Below are positions 12,205 through 23,729 of a stretch of DNA of 64,000 nt, one piece after another. The position numbers were made by a program, and so were the translations under genes. The DNA comes from Centrapalus pauciflorus. Its lineage: Eukaryota; Streptophyta; Magnoliopsida; Asterales; Asteraceae. The stretch lies in NCBI GenBank assembly GCA_020465985.1, contig JAANYP010002342.1, positions 197,470 to 261,469 on the forward strand, given 5' to 3'. Within the stretch, counting starts at the first letter, position 1. Every line of letters begins with the position of its first letter. The notes beneath the pieces were generated by a model, which saw nothing but the letters and a program-made list of their open reading frames with translations, had not been told where the DNA came from and did no database searches.

Positions 12205-12770
12205 AGGTTGGCAAAAAAACCCAAATCCGAACTTTCGGGGACAGGATTGGGGACACGTTATCGGGTTCGGGTCGGGTTTCGGGGATTTTGGCGGGTTCGG
12301 GGATGGGGGAACCAATTCCCGCCCGCCCCGATAGTATTTATAATAACTTTCATATGCTATAAATATATATTTTATAAATCATGCCATAAATATATAATAA
12401 CACATAGTTAATATTTACGTATTTTTGGTTGTTAATGTAATCGTATCTTTAATCGTTATCTATATTAATGTAAGTGTGTCGTTATTTAGTTTCATTTGGC
12501 TACGTTTGAAACTTCAAATAATCTTTTATTGTTAAAAAGTATGTATTGGGATTGTTTGAAGTATTGTTAGTTTTAGTTTTGGGTTCGGGTTCAGGTATAT
12601 AAACGGAAAACAAAAGACACCAACAGATAATGAATTTTTAACGGGTACCCAATGCAGCCCCGAAAACCCAAAGGGACCAAATGGGGATCCCTGATAAGAA
12701 ACTGATAGGGAATGGGGCGGACGGGGATGGATTTGGGTTTCGGGGACGGGGACGGGGAACCAATCCCCAA
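12205..12770. repeat. G/C-rich repeat, possible MITE remnant
   Basis: Both ends are strikingly G/C-rich (GGGTTCGGGTCGGG at about 12260; GGGGACGGGGACGGGG at about 12738) in an otherwise AT-rich window. The block AAACCCAAATCC at the left reappears inverted near the right end, and AACCAAT next to GGGGA occurs on both sides, so terminal inverted symmetry is present but imperfect. It has replaced nearly all of the 5' LTR of element F. I found no target duplication and assign no family. Confidence 0.35.
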
Positions 12771-12796
12771 CATGAATTACAATTGGTATCAAAGCA

Positions 12797-13849
12797 TAGG
12801 AATGATTTTTTGATTGAAATATTGAAAAACAGTTACTGTTCTATCGTTTTTTTAGGAAATTGAAAAATCGAATAGGGTTTTTGATTCTGCTGATCTTAGT
12901 TGTTGAATCTTGGATCGAAGGAAGGTATTTGAAAATCGATCAAATTGATCATAAGCTTAATCTGTAATTCAAAACACATAAAAAGATTTATTAATTTTTC
13001 TGAATTTTCGAAAAACCATTTGTTATTCACTGTTCTAGTGAAAAACAAGGGGTTTAATCTGTTTTTGGTCAAAGTGATTTTAGAAAAAGTGTTTGTAATT
13101 GAAAACCATACCTTCGATTTCAATTTGAAAGCAATTGATGCATTTTCAATGAAAAATTCTAAAATCTGGACTTAGAAATTTAGAAAATTCATGAAACTTG
13201 GCCATTAAAGTGTTCATACTTCAATCGAGTTGAGAATTAGTATTGTTCGAGTTGACTTGAAGTAATATTCGAGTTGACTTGTAGTATTGTTCGAGGTGAC
13301 TTGAAGTAATATTCGAGTTGACTTGAAGTATTATGCGAGTTGACTTGAAGACCTATTCTAGTTGAATTGAAGACTCATTCGAGTTGACACATATTCAATT
13401 CGAGTTGGGAACACTTTATATTCGAGTTTTACAAACCAATTTTATCTGAATTTCAATTTTTATTCGAGTTTACTCAATCATCATCCAATATCATTCGAGT
13501 TTACTCTCATTTAGATTCGAGTTTAATCACATTTTATTCGAGTTGACTCACCTTTGATTCGAGTTGACTCACACTTGATTCGAGTTTTATAGAAGCTTAA
13601 TTCGAGTTGCATTATAATTCCATTTGACTGACTTTTCTAGATTCGAGTTGAGTACATTCTTTGTTCGAGTTTTTCACTCTCATTGATCGAGTTGTTCCAT
13701 TCAATATTCTAGTTTTTCACACTCTTTGATCGAGTTTCAGTAAACAATCATTCGAGTTTGATCAACTTAAATTCAAGTTGAATCAAAATTTCAAATTCAA
13801 TCAAAATCTCATTTAAAAGATCTTGGAAGATTCCTGTAATTCAGTCAAC
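12797..13849 (+). repeat. Leader of element F with TTCGAGTT motif array
   Basis: This is untranslated leader between primer site and gag. From about 13218 to 13790 the motif ATTCGAGTT, often followed by GACTTGAAG or GACTCA, recurs about 25 times with irregular spacing of roughly 15-40 bases. Copies are imperfect (ATGCGAGTT, ATTCTAGTT, GATCGAGTT), which looks like an old array that has drifted. No open frame spans it. Confidence 0.75.
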
Positions 13850-14476
13850 ATGTCCAAAGACGCACTAGCCACGGGGTCGGAAACAAAACCTTCAATTTTG
13901 TACCGAGGAGAATATGTATAATGGAGGGAGAGATTTCTTGAGTTCATCAGTTTCCAAGACCTATCTGATGAGATGCTAAAGTCACTAAATGACGGACCAG
14001 ATGTATTTCTTGAGACCAAACCTGTTGTACCAAATGGTAATCCAACAATCCCTGGGAGAACAGTAGAAATCACCAATTTTAATGAAGCATATAAGCGTAG
14101 AAAACTGTGGGACAAAACAGCTAGAAAACTGTTGCTGATATCCATCCCAAATGATATATAGTCCTGTCTGACAAATACCAAAACAGCCAAATCCATCTGG
14201 GATGAGGTTTGTGGGTTGATGAGGGGATCAGACAGGGCATCAACAAACAGAGCCTGAAACAGTTTAATGACGTTCGAGAACTTCAGAGGTAGAGAAGGGG
14301 AACTGCTGGAGAATACATACTTGAGGGTTGTCAGCTTAGTCAGTGAAATGAAAAGAAATGGTGTCACAAAGTCCAACTTAGAAATCAATGTTAAATTCCT
14401 GAACGTACTAAATCCAGAATGGGAAAAGTACGCAATGATAATTCAGCAGACCAAAACCACTTCCAAAAAGCTCTAA
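13850..14476 (+). pseudogene. gag pseudogene of element F
   Basis: ATG at 13850 (MSKDALATGSETKPS) opens a frame with copia-type Gag (UBN2-like) sequence: LYRGEYV, WRERFLEF, the KLWDKTARKLLLISIPNDI block, SIWDEVCGLM, and FRGREGELLENTYLRVVSLVSEM, then LNPEWEKYAMIIQQT. In-frame stops interrupt it near 13922, 14159 and 14255, and it ends at 14476. The zinc-knuckle half of a normal Gag is absent. The three stops and the missing half show it is dead. Confidence 0.8.
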
Positions 14477-14537
14477 GTTCCACACAAATGGACTTAATGG
14501 AGAATGGTACACGCTGTTTGGTATCATAAACTGATGC

Positions 14538-17500
14538 ATGACGTCAAAGCATACTAGGATTGACAGGTGCAATATTCATTGTCTCAGAATTTTTCATGGG
14601 ATAGCGTTCAACAAACATCATGACTACGCCAAATGTATCTGGGAGGATCTGAAAGAAGTCGTGTTAGCAAAAATGACAAATAGAGCACGGAAATTTGTCC
14701 CTCTTCAACATTTTATCCAAATTCTGATCAGAGGAATTTTAAGGGGCAATGAAAAGATTCCAAAACGTTCTAATGCTCAACGGTGCCCTGATTACGTTAT
14801 GATGAGCTTGCATGGAATACAAGTATCACCAATTGCAAACATAATGCCAATTCCTGAAGCCTTATTAAAGTATGCTGATCCGGAAAGTGAACATGTGAGG
14901 TTGTATCGCATAGATCACGCTCCTGTAAAAACCCAAGAATCGGGTTTTCTTAACCAGGGAGCTGTAGGTGAGGAGGAACTTCAGCATGGGGCTGAAGTTC
15001 AGGGAAGCCAAGCAGTGAGTGAGGGAGTAGGAGTACAAGCGAGGGGTGGTGAGGGAGAAGCAAGCAGCTCAGATTCTGAACGCACACTGTCTAATATTGC
15101 TGAGGGAGCTGCAGAAGGAGATGAAGATGATAATGATGTTGATGATGAGGGAGGTAATGTTCCTAATGAGGGAGGTGCAGGATTAATTGATATTGTTGAG
15201 ATATCTAGACAGAGTGTGAGGGAGGTTCGTAGCCCAGAAAGTCGGGATCAAACCACATCTGCTGTCAGCTCCCAACAGGGAGTTAGCATTGAAATAGTCA
15301 GTTTCCCACTGACATCTGCACACCCCACTAGCCACTCAGTATCCTCTCAACAGGAAACTGTTTCAGTTTCTCACCGGGATGAAACACATTTTTTATCCAA
15401 AAATCCTTTGGATTTTATGGATATTGAACCAAGTACACATTTGCCTGGGTGTACGACTTCTTTTGTTGCACATAGTATTAAACCTATACACGATAGGACA
15501 CTTGAGTCAGCTTCATGTGTTGAAGTTAGTGCAGCTGAACTTCGTGTCACTGCCGGAACAACCTTAGTCACGGAAGCATTTGTTGCTCCGTCACTTGAAG
15601 AGGTTGGAAGTCCAGTCGGAGCTACATCCTAGCCAACTCTAAGTACTGGCCACGCAGAAGTTCTTTTCACAAGTTCGACTGTCGTGACAACTTGAAGTCT
15701 ACGTGTCCCAGTGGTTAATCTTTCCCCGTTTGTTACAGAAACTACATTGAATCATGCTTTAAATGCAGAAGTTGTGGGAGTGAACAATCACTTGACAACT
15801 CAATTATCAGAACTAATGTCTCAAATGACAAATATTCATAAATTTTTAAAGGGTAAGTCTGTGGCTGAAGAAGCAGTGAAACAAAAAGATCCACATCAAG
15901 CTATTGCAGAGTTAAGAGACTTAGTTTATGAACAATTTGATGAAATGCAAGAAAGAATGATAGGTTTGGAGAGCACGGTCATCACAACCTTAGGCAATTT
16001 ATCTGAAAGAGTCTCTTCCATGGAACAAACCTGTAAGGCTCAAGCTTCAGCTCCAAAGCGTAAACATGATGAGCATGATGAAGACTCCGATGATGCTCTT
16101 CATGAGAGGGAGAAGAGGAGGAAGCTTAATGAGCCAGGAATTGGATTGTTAATGATTACGTATCCCGAGAAAGAGACAGAAACTCAAGAGAAAGGAGAAG
16201 CTGAAAGCTCTAAGGATAAACCTGTTGATACTCAAGGTGGGCAGGAATTGATTCTTTATGAAGATGTTCCTGTTCCGTTGAGTATTCAATCAGAGTTCTA
16301 TAATTTTGATGAATATGATGACTCGGACAATGAAGTTTATGAGCAGATCCTGATGATTGAGGATGTAGAGAAAGAAGTGAAGATTGAGGAGTCTGAAGAT
16401 AATGATGTAATTGAGTTAACTGATATTGTTTTGAGAGATGATAGAATAGAAGAAGAAGTTCTTGTTCAAGAGATTTTAAGAGATGACATACCACTCCAAT
16501 GGTTGAAAAGCCCGAGGTTATGGTTCAAGTTAAAGAAGAGGTTGAAAAAAAAATTCCTAAAGAAAGAGTTTGGCCACAAGTGGTTGCTGAATTGAATGAG
16601 GTTGAAGTGATGGAAAGGTTTTTCAATGAATATATCTTGGCTGATGACTCAAGGAAACAACATAAATTAAGGTTTGAAGCTCAGCAAGTTGTTCAAAGAG
16701 AAATCCAAGATATGCTGACGTTGCTTAACAAAGAAGAAATTAGTAAGAAAAAGGTAAAAGTATTAGATTTGTCTGCAAAAGAAACTGCTGAATATATCAG
16801 GAAGAGAAACAAACTTCCATACCTTGAAGATCACTTAGAGAAGAGAATCTTTTGTAAGAAGCAAGCTCCTTGTACCTTTTTGAAACATTTCAGAGTGTTG
16901 GAGCCAAACATGCCCAACTTGGTGAATTATGCAAGTTTCTTACAAAATAAAGCACAGTCAGTGGATAAAGTTAGAAGTGAGTTTACGATAGTTGATTTGA
17001 TCAAGATTGAAAAAGAACGTTTTGTAAATATCTTCTATCCTACTTTCACTGTGACAAGGACTGATGGGAACACATATACTTTTACTGAAGCTGACATGTT
17101 CGGAATGCACTTGATTGACATTGAGGATTTGTTTGATGAGTTGCGTCGAAATAAGAGAAACGAACACTGTAGATTTACACTCAGGACAATTTTTCACTTC
17201 ATGCACACCAAACTGGTGCTTATGTCTGTGCAAGATCTGCAGATTGGAGTTGAAAGAGGAATGAGAAAGATCAATATTACTACTCCAAATCAGGTTATCA
17301 AGTTTGCTGAAGATTTAAAAGAATATCAAGTTATCATGGTTAAGCATTCGGCGGTTATGTATAAAGACAAAGATGGAAATCTGAGGGCTATGCGAAGTAT
17401 CAAACTGAACAAATTTTGTGATGGAACGCTTCAGAAAGTTATGTCTGGGTTGAAAGGGAAATTGGCAGCGGATAAGAATAGGAAGACGAAGAAAGGAGCA

Positions 17501-17614
17501 TTAAGTGTTAACGACAGAAAGATCATGGTTGAATTCATTGCAAAGATCAATTGGAGATTGTCCAACAGAAAGAGCATCAGAAGGTTTGAAATGAAGTTGG
17601 GGCTGTCAAAGTAA
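14538..17614 (+). pseudogene. ORF3 pseudogene of element F
   Basis: Follows the deletion point. The first part (about 14600-14900) has the ORF3-type segment HFIQILIRG, then an acidic Ser/Glu-rich linker (14940-15300), a coiled-coil region (about 15750-16060, LRDLVYEQFDEMQERM), a basic cluster KREKRRK-like near 16105, a second acidic stretch (16280-16490) and a folded-looking C-terminal domain (about 16850-17610, ending KLGLSK). Stops lie at 15630 and about 15693, and a frame change near 16495 separates the last third. The C-terminal domain differs from that of N; its function is unknown. It is assigned as ORF3 because of position next to the polypurine tract and similar architecture. Confidence 0.65.
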
Positions 17615-17645
17615 AGACTGAGTTTATTTCATCAAAGGGAGAGAA

Positions 17646-17941
17646 TGTTAGATCTCATTTTATGATTAATGAAATAAATAAGTCTAGGGTTTAATTTATA
17701 AATAGTGCATATTTTTATTTTGGTATAAATAGAAGTTTGAATTTTGTAAATGTGAGAACTGACATAATCATTTCTGTATTTTGCACGAATTACTTTGGAA
17801 GAACAATTAGGGCTACAGTGTGCAGTCGACTTCTCCTCTCATCTGTAAATCAATTTAATCAATTCAATCATTCGGTTAGTGGTTTAATTCTTGTTCTTAA
17901 TTGTTTATGATTGATTGTTGATTGAATATACATGAATTACA
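17646..17941 (+). repeat. 3' LTR of element F
   Basis: 296 bp, TGTTAGATCTC to CATGAATTACA, preceded by the purine tract AAAGGGAGAGAA (17634-17645). A good TATA box, TATAAATAG, is at 17724-17732. This LTR is much shorter than those of the other elements here. Confidence 0.85.
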
Positions 17942-18304
17942 GCAGTAGTAATGTCATCTTTACACACCATACACTAACACTAACCATATTATTAAAAGCA
18001 CTTATGTTTTTGATATTATCATGACATGAATCTTAAAAATACTATTTTTTTACCGTAAGAAAGATATTCAAGCATAAAGTAAGTGTTATTCCTCATGCGT
18101 TAACTTGGTACAAGAAGGCAACAATCACACTCGAGGAAGTCCACGTAGTTTTTGATCTCAGCCATGTCTGTTCATCCATCTTTATAATTTTGTTTCCATA
18201 ATGCAATCCCTTTTAATAACGTTTAATTGATAAAACATGTATATGTTATAAATATGAGGACTATTTGCCGCCTCGGATTAGTCCGATTGTTTAAAAGCAA
18301 AATG

Positions 18305-18487
18305 AATGGTGGTGGAAGGAGAGCGAAGAGTACATTCGCAAGTAAGAAGATATTGAGAGTTTATTTTTTGCATCTCTTGATGTCATTCGAGATTCAAATA
18401 ATGATTTTGATGTTTCTGTCAAAGAGCTGTTGGATCACATGTTTTCTAACATCCCAATTCCTAAGAGTGATATTAGACAATTAATTG
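18305..18487 (+). pseudogene. Short coding remnant, unrecognised
   Basis: One frame reads WKESEEYIRK, a stop, then FFASLDVIRDSNNDFDVSV and HMFSNIPIPKSDIRQLI. The amino-acid composition and the single stop suggest a real former exon of a transposon or gene. I do not recognise the family. Confidence 0.3.
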
Positions 18488-18737
18488 TAAGCTTGATTGA
18501 GATTTATAAACTATTTGAAGTCGGTTGATTATTAATGAGTTTAATTATTATGAAATTTTATGAAAAAATATTTAAATTAAAGTTAGTTGTGGACATATAA
18601 TGTTATGTTTGTGTTTGTTGAGCAAATAAGAGAAATACAAGTAGAGGACCAAGGATGTATTAATTGAGAAATGTATAAAAGGAAGGGAAAGAAATGAGAG
18701 GGTTTTCATTTCAAATTTTACACACACTCTCTCTAGA

Positions 18738-18742
<5 letters not shown>

Positions 18743-18794
<52 letters not shown>
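18743..18794. repeat. CT dinucleotide microsatellite
   Basis: An uninterrupted run of CT, about 26 units, following CACACACTCTCTCTAGAACC. The antisense reading as Arg-Glu repeats is an artefact. Confidence 0.97.
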
Positions 18795-18796
<2 letters not shown>

Positions 18797-19256
18797 AAAA
18801 TTCAAATATGTGAAGAAAGCAAGTTAAAAGTTGATTAAATCTGTATGGAGTATTGAAATCAAGAGTTGTCAAGCTTTGAGGTAAGATTTAACTAAATTTT
18901 TGGTCTAAAAAGGGTATTGGGTTTCGGTTTTAAGAAAAACCAATGATGATATGATGATTGAAAGTGGTTGCATGTATGTTTTATCAGATTATAACTGAAA
19001 ATCAAAGATTGTTGAGGTGTTTAAACAAAGCTTTAAAGCAAGTTCACTGTTCAGGTATGAATTTGAGCTTAGTGTATGTTTTAGTGTGTGTTCTTGGTGT
19101 TCTTTAGAAAAATAAACGGTTTATGCATAAAATGAGTCGGAAATCAGCATACGATGGTTGTTACTGATTTATTATATGTTTTCATGAGCTTATAAATGTT
19201 AGGACGAGCTAAAATCTGAATAAATAGAATTTTATAATCTAAGAATTTTGGTTTCT

Positions 19257-19650
19257 GGAATACAAGCCAAGAAGAGTCCGAGTCTTTAAGACTCGAAGTC
19301 TGAGTTCAATGGACTCGACCTCGAGTCCTTTAGAGTCGAACTCGAGTGTGCTAGACTCGAGATATCAAGTTTATCATAAGTTGGTATTGAGTATTGAAAT
19401 GGTGAAGATAATGAAATTTGGAAGCTTATTTTATTATTCAAAGAAAAGTTGAACTCGAGTCCTTTAGACTCGAGCTCGAGTGCAAAGGAGTCAAACTCAA
19501 GTCTTTCAGACTCGAGCTCGAGTATGATGAATCTGTGAAAACTGTTAGCAAATTTTGAGCCAAGTTGAAGAAATGAGCTAAGGCATGCTCGAGTCCAAAG
19601 CAGTCGAGCTCGAGTCCATTAGGGTTGAGCTCGAGTCCAAAGAAAGGTTG
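19257..19650. repeat. ACTCGAGTC motif cluster
   Basis: Palindromic CTCGAG occurs repeatedly inside longer units such as GACTCGAGCTCGAGT and CCTTTAGACTCGAG. About fifteen units are irregularly spaced. It is not coding. Confidence 0.7.
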
Positions 19651-20684
19651 GAATTTTCAGTTTTTAAGCACTTTTGAGTCAAGACTTTGTAGTGGTGAGC
19701 ACAATTGAGCTAGTATACTTTCTTATTTTATTGAGTAAAGTAATATTGGAGCAATTTGAGCACTAAAGACCAAAGAAACTATGTTTTAAGCATGTGATTG
19801 AGCATATAAAGCCTTCGATAAGCCTTGAAAGGATTCTGAGTTATATTGTGTAACTTTGAACAGACTGAGCACCTTTTTGAGCATATTTGAGAAATCCTGT
19901 GTATGTTTGAGCAAGCCTGAGCTATCTGAACATATCTAAGCCTATTTGAGCTCATACAACACCGGTGAGTTGTAGTTAGTCATGCATATATATGTATTGT
20001 TATGTAAATTTGGGACCTATGTTGTTTTCTTAAGCGTTATTGGCATTTTATCAGCCTTCATGAGCAATAGTTAATGGTAAGACATGTGTTGTCCTATTAA
20101 CTCTGTTGCAGGATCTGTGTACTCTCTAGAGCATTATTGAGCATGAAGCATGCATAACATTAGCATAATAATTTTACACGAGAACGAAATTGCTATTATC
20201 ATTGAGCATGCATGAACTTCCGGTTGATTTCACTTGAGCAAACATTGAGCAACTTTGACTGACAACCAGTATATTTGAGCATATTACAGGTAGCTAGCCC
20301 TGTATGTGGCTGATCCCCGCTTGCACGTGCTGAAGTGGTTGATGTTTCCTTTCCTAGAGCTTGAGTCCCAAATTTAGAGCATTGGTTTCCTTGAGCATAA
20401 GCATTGCACCCGTTGAGCTTTGAGCATTTGAGCTTTGAAGCAGTAACATCAAATACTTATAGCATGGGATACTACGAACTCACTAAGCATTCGCTTATTG
20501 TTAAGCTTTTTATCCTTTTTCAGGCAAAGGCAAGAGTCCAGCGGGACCCTCAATTTGTGAATAGAGTTAGAAGGCTAGAGACAATTTTCTAAGCTTGTGG
20601 TAATGTTTATTACATCAGAGACTAGGTTGGATCCTTGTTTGTAATGAACGATTGTAATAATGAGATTGTACTAGCTAGTTAACT

Positions 20685-22716
20685 GTAATCTCTGTTAGTT
20701 ATGTTACGTATGATATTATGATGCATTCAGATTTCTTTATTTTGTTAGCAGAATGCTTGATTATTATGAAATTATTGTGTGATGGTAATTAGATGAGCTC
20801 CTGGGTGACTTTTGCATGAGATTATAAGCCAAGGTGTGACGTTTTGCATTGGAGGCCCAACCTCTAAAGCTCGTCAAACAAAATGCAGGGCTTCTTGAGG
20901 CAAATGCCCATCTTAAAGAGCAAAATGCAACAATGTCTTCGAGAATGCAGTGAACACTTGACTTGTACGAGAGACATCTCGACATGTGTTCAATGGTCCT
21001 TTGTAAATATTCCTCATCATCGATCTTTTAGTTCTTTACTGTTATAAATAAGTTTTAATAATTTTGATGAATTTATTTATATGTAGAAAAATGATAAAGC
21101 ATGACCAAGTTGAAGCAATTGACACCCCAATTTGAAAAGTCTGGTTAGACATGTAAATGAACTTTATCATTAAGTGCATATTATGTTAAGCAATTTATAA
21201 ATGAACATTATTTCATAAAAATTTAGGTACAATCAACAGACCCCCCCAATTATGACACATGTATTTTCTGTTGATTCCTTGACAGTGCAGAAACCTTCTG
21301 TTGATTCCTTGACGGACGTCACCGATCAAGTTGCACGTGTCTCCTTACATCACCTTTAATCGTTCTTTTGTTTGTCTTCACCTTTAATCATTTTTTTTTG
21401 TATTTTGTTGCAGCAGCTGGTGCACACAAGTACCACTAGTTCCACGAGCCTTACATTACCACTTCATCCCATTCTTACGTCATCAACGGCTAGTGCACTT
21501 GAGCCGATTCTGATGTCGTCTTCACCTGTAAGGATCTTTCATTGACTCCTTCACCACCATTGGCAGAACGATGCAAAAAAATATTTGAAACAACCAACGA
21601 CAGTCCTACAATCTCCATAGACTATTGTACGATCAACTTTTCTCAAGCGATGTGATAGTAAAAAGATTGCCCAAATTATTGTGCCGTTTCAAACAAAAAA
21701 AGATCCTGGAAAAGATTTTTCATTCATTCCTAAGCGTATGGTGGATATGGACTCGGACATTTTCATGAGCAATAAGAGAAGGAATGCAGGATCCTTGTCC
21801 GTCTAGGCATATGTTTAGAAAATTGTTTTGGGACCCACAAATATGTAAATTAGCAAGTGGATGGTTAGACGGGAAGGTATGATTTATTATTAAACTATAA
21901 ATATCCTATCTTTCATGCAAGTGGATGGTTAGACAACTTATCATTATATTATAAGGTTTTCTACCCTTTGTGCTATAGGTTATTACTTCCTGGGCATTGG
22001 TGTTGCTTAACTGTAGGGGTTCGGATGACAAGTGGACTTTCATGTCCCATGACTTCATGAGTTACATGGATAAGAATCTTGAGTATCAGCGACTTGCAAA
22101 TGGGTTGCGTGACCTATACCCTACTTGGAAGGACGTTGATCATGTAAGCACACAAAATACCTTCATACAGAATTCACATGAACTAATTTTTTATGCTTAA
22201 AGTAGAATCAAGTATATAGACGTGAACATATGTATCTGATAATACATGAACATATAAATGTGAACTTCATTTTTTTAATTATGTCATCATGATCATGATC
22301 ATAGTCATCATTCTTTCCGGTTTACCTGCCAATAAATATTGAGAACACACATTGGGTAGCAGCTGAGATACAAATGGACACATGAACAGTAAATGTTCTT
22401 GACACCCTAAGGAGTGCACAAAATAAATTGAAGATATCAAACATTCTGGATGTGTTTGGGCGCAAGCTATGCCCTTTTAGAGAAAATTGGTTACTTCAAA
22501 GCTAAGGGTATACTACCAAAGGATATTAAATTGAAGATAAATTATGATCCACATTAGGCCTAATAAATATTATCTTTTGGTGATTGTGGTGTGTATACTT
22601 GTATCTTCATCCACCGACATATTATGGGTAATGTTGTCATATCTGTGGCTCATCATCCACTAGCATGGTTTATCGTCGTGTAATGGCACATACATTTTAT
22701 GATTTATGTATCGGTA
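20685..22716 (+). pseudogene. Ulp1-like (C48 family) pseudogene, copy 2
   Basis: Same order as copy 1: a coiled-coil-like stretch near 20860-20950, a GHW block near 21993-22001, and the FGDCGV catalytic-Cys block near 22574-22600, here followed by Tyr instead of Asn. Stops and frame breaks are mostly shared with copy 1, so the gene was dead before duplication. It keeps about 100 bp (near 22280-22395) that copy 1 has lost. Confidence 0.55.
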
Positions 22717-22993
22717 TAGGGATGCAAATGGTTCCGGAGTTGGACCGAACCGACCTGGAACCGATTAACCTAAACCAAATATTGAAGATTGTAAAAACCG
22801 ATAACCAAATCAATAATTGTAATGCGGTTCTGGTTCGGTTATGGTATGGGTATTTTGGGTACGAAATCGATTAGAACTGAAAATTGAAAAAATATACTCC
22901 CTATTATAACAAGATATAAACAAAAAAAATATATGAAAATGGAATAACAGAAGTGTCGATTATGATGTTTTCATATAAGTTATGTAGTTTCAC
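22717..22993. mobile_element. hAT-like MITE, left half, copy 2
   Basis: Starts TAGGGATGCAAATGG as in copy 1. The 8-bp flank is damaged here (TATCGGTA where copy 1 has ATCGATAG). It ends with TTCAC (22989-22993), the target duplication of the copia element. The right half lies outside the window. Confidence 0.65.
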
Positions 22994-23624
22994 TGTCAAG
23001 ATCAAAGATACCTAAGATTAACTGGTTTTAATAGATCAGAGTTTAAACCAATAACCTTGTTTTGAATCAAAGTCCAATTAAGAAGTTTGCAGAATAACAC
23101 TTAACTGCTTTAAGAAAACTTTCTAAACAATAAAGAACAGATATTTAAATAAACATAATCAATATCAAAACCTTTATATTGCCAAAATCTCTAATTACAA
23201 TCACCTCTAATCTGTTTTGATTAGATGAAGAATACAGATTGTTCTTAGGGTTTTACAACCTTAGAGGCTTGAGAAACTTATCAGAATACAATTACAATGA
23301 AAACTTTAAGCACCACGATTACAAACTTACACACACAATCGAAAGACCTAGTCTATCTCTATTTATAACCTTCTGATTTGTTTCCTTGACGGACTCTGAT
23401 TTCTCTGATAGTAGATATGCTAGGAATATCTTCAAATCTTGAAATATATATCACTTCCTGAATTTAGCACTTTCTGTTATCAATCTGTTGAGCAGCTTGA
23501 ACTTTTAAACTAGCAGCTTGAGTTTGTTGAACTGGCAGCTCGAACTTTGTAATTACACAGAAATACTACTAACAGCTTGAGAAATCTAACTAACAGCTTG
23601 ACATACTTAGATTATTTCCCAACA
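22994..23624 (-). repeat. 3' LTR of element B
   Basis: 631 bp, with the plus-strand left end TGTCAAGATC intact and the right end TTTCCCAACA. It holds the same CTAGCAGCTTGAG-type motifs as A, and includes the 23-bp unit that A's 5' LTR lacks. The polypurine tract adjoins at about 23625-23640. Confidence 0.93.
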
Positions 23625-23729
23625 ATCTTCTCCTAACTTAAATTCTTTACACAAGACTTTAAGTTTCTATTAAAATAAGGAAATAAAACAAAGTAAAACT
23701 GTTATATACAAACTAAGGCATCCAAAAAC

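Larger units (their letters stand above)
12771..17941 (+). mobile_element. Copia-derived element F with gag and ORF3 but no pol
   Basis: About 5.2 kb. The 3' LTR ends in ACATGAATTACA; the same letters just precede a primer-site-like TTGGTATCAAAGC at 12784, so only about 11 bases of the 5' LTR are left (12771-12781). Inside are a long motif-rich leader, a gag pseudogene and an ORF3 pseudogene. No protease, integrase, RT or RNase H motif occurs between them, and the gag zinc knuckles and the ORF3 N-terminus are also missing. The parsimonious reading is one large internal deletion at about 14480-14540 in an element of the same broad lineage. It would depend on other elements for movement. Confidence 0.8.
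17942..20684. other. Repeat-rich non-coding region, unassigned
   Basis: 2.7 kb without a convincing gene. It holds a short coding remnant (18305-18487), a CT microsatellite, a GAG/GTAAGA donor-like site at about 18880, a cluster of ACTCGAGTC motifs, and from about 19680 to 20420 dozens of TTGAGCA words. The stretch 20280-20680 resembles the end part of an LTR or a transposon 3' region, but I cannot assign a family. The junction to the duplicated segment is at or left of 20685. Confidence 0.4.

Noticed and set aside
12681..12863. Small frame with Gly-rich sequence in the G/C-rich block
   Set aside because: Translation of the G-rich repeat; no homology and it runs into the primer site of F.
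13218..13790. Satellite or CRISPR-type repeat array in the F leader
   Set aside because: Units are short, imperfect and irregularly spaced, inside an element leader, and lack unique spacers of fixed length.
18572..18805. Minus-strand frame with a run of Arg-Glu dipeptides
   Set aside because: It is the translation of the CT microsatellite and has no domain.
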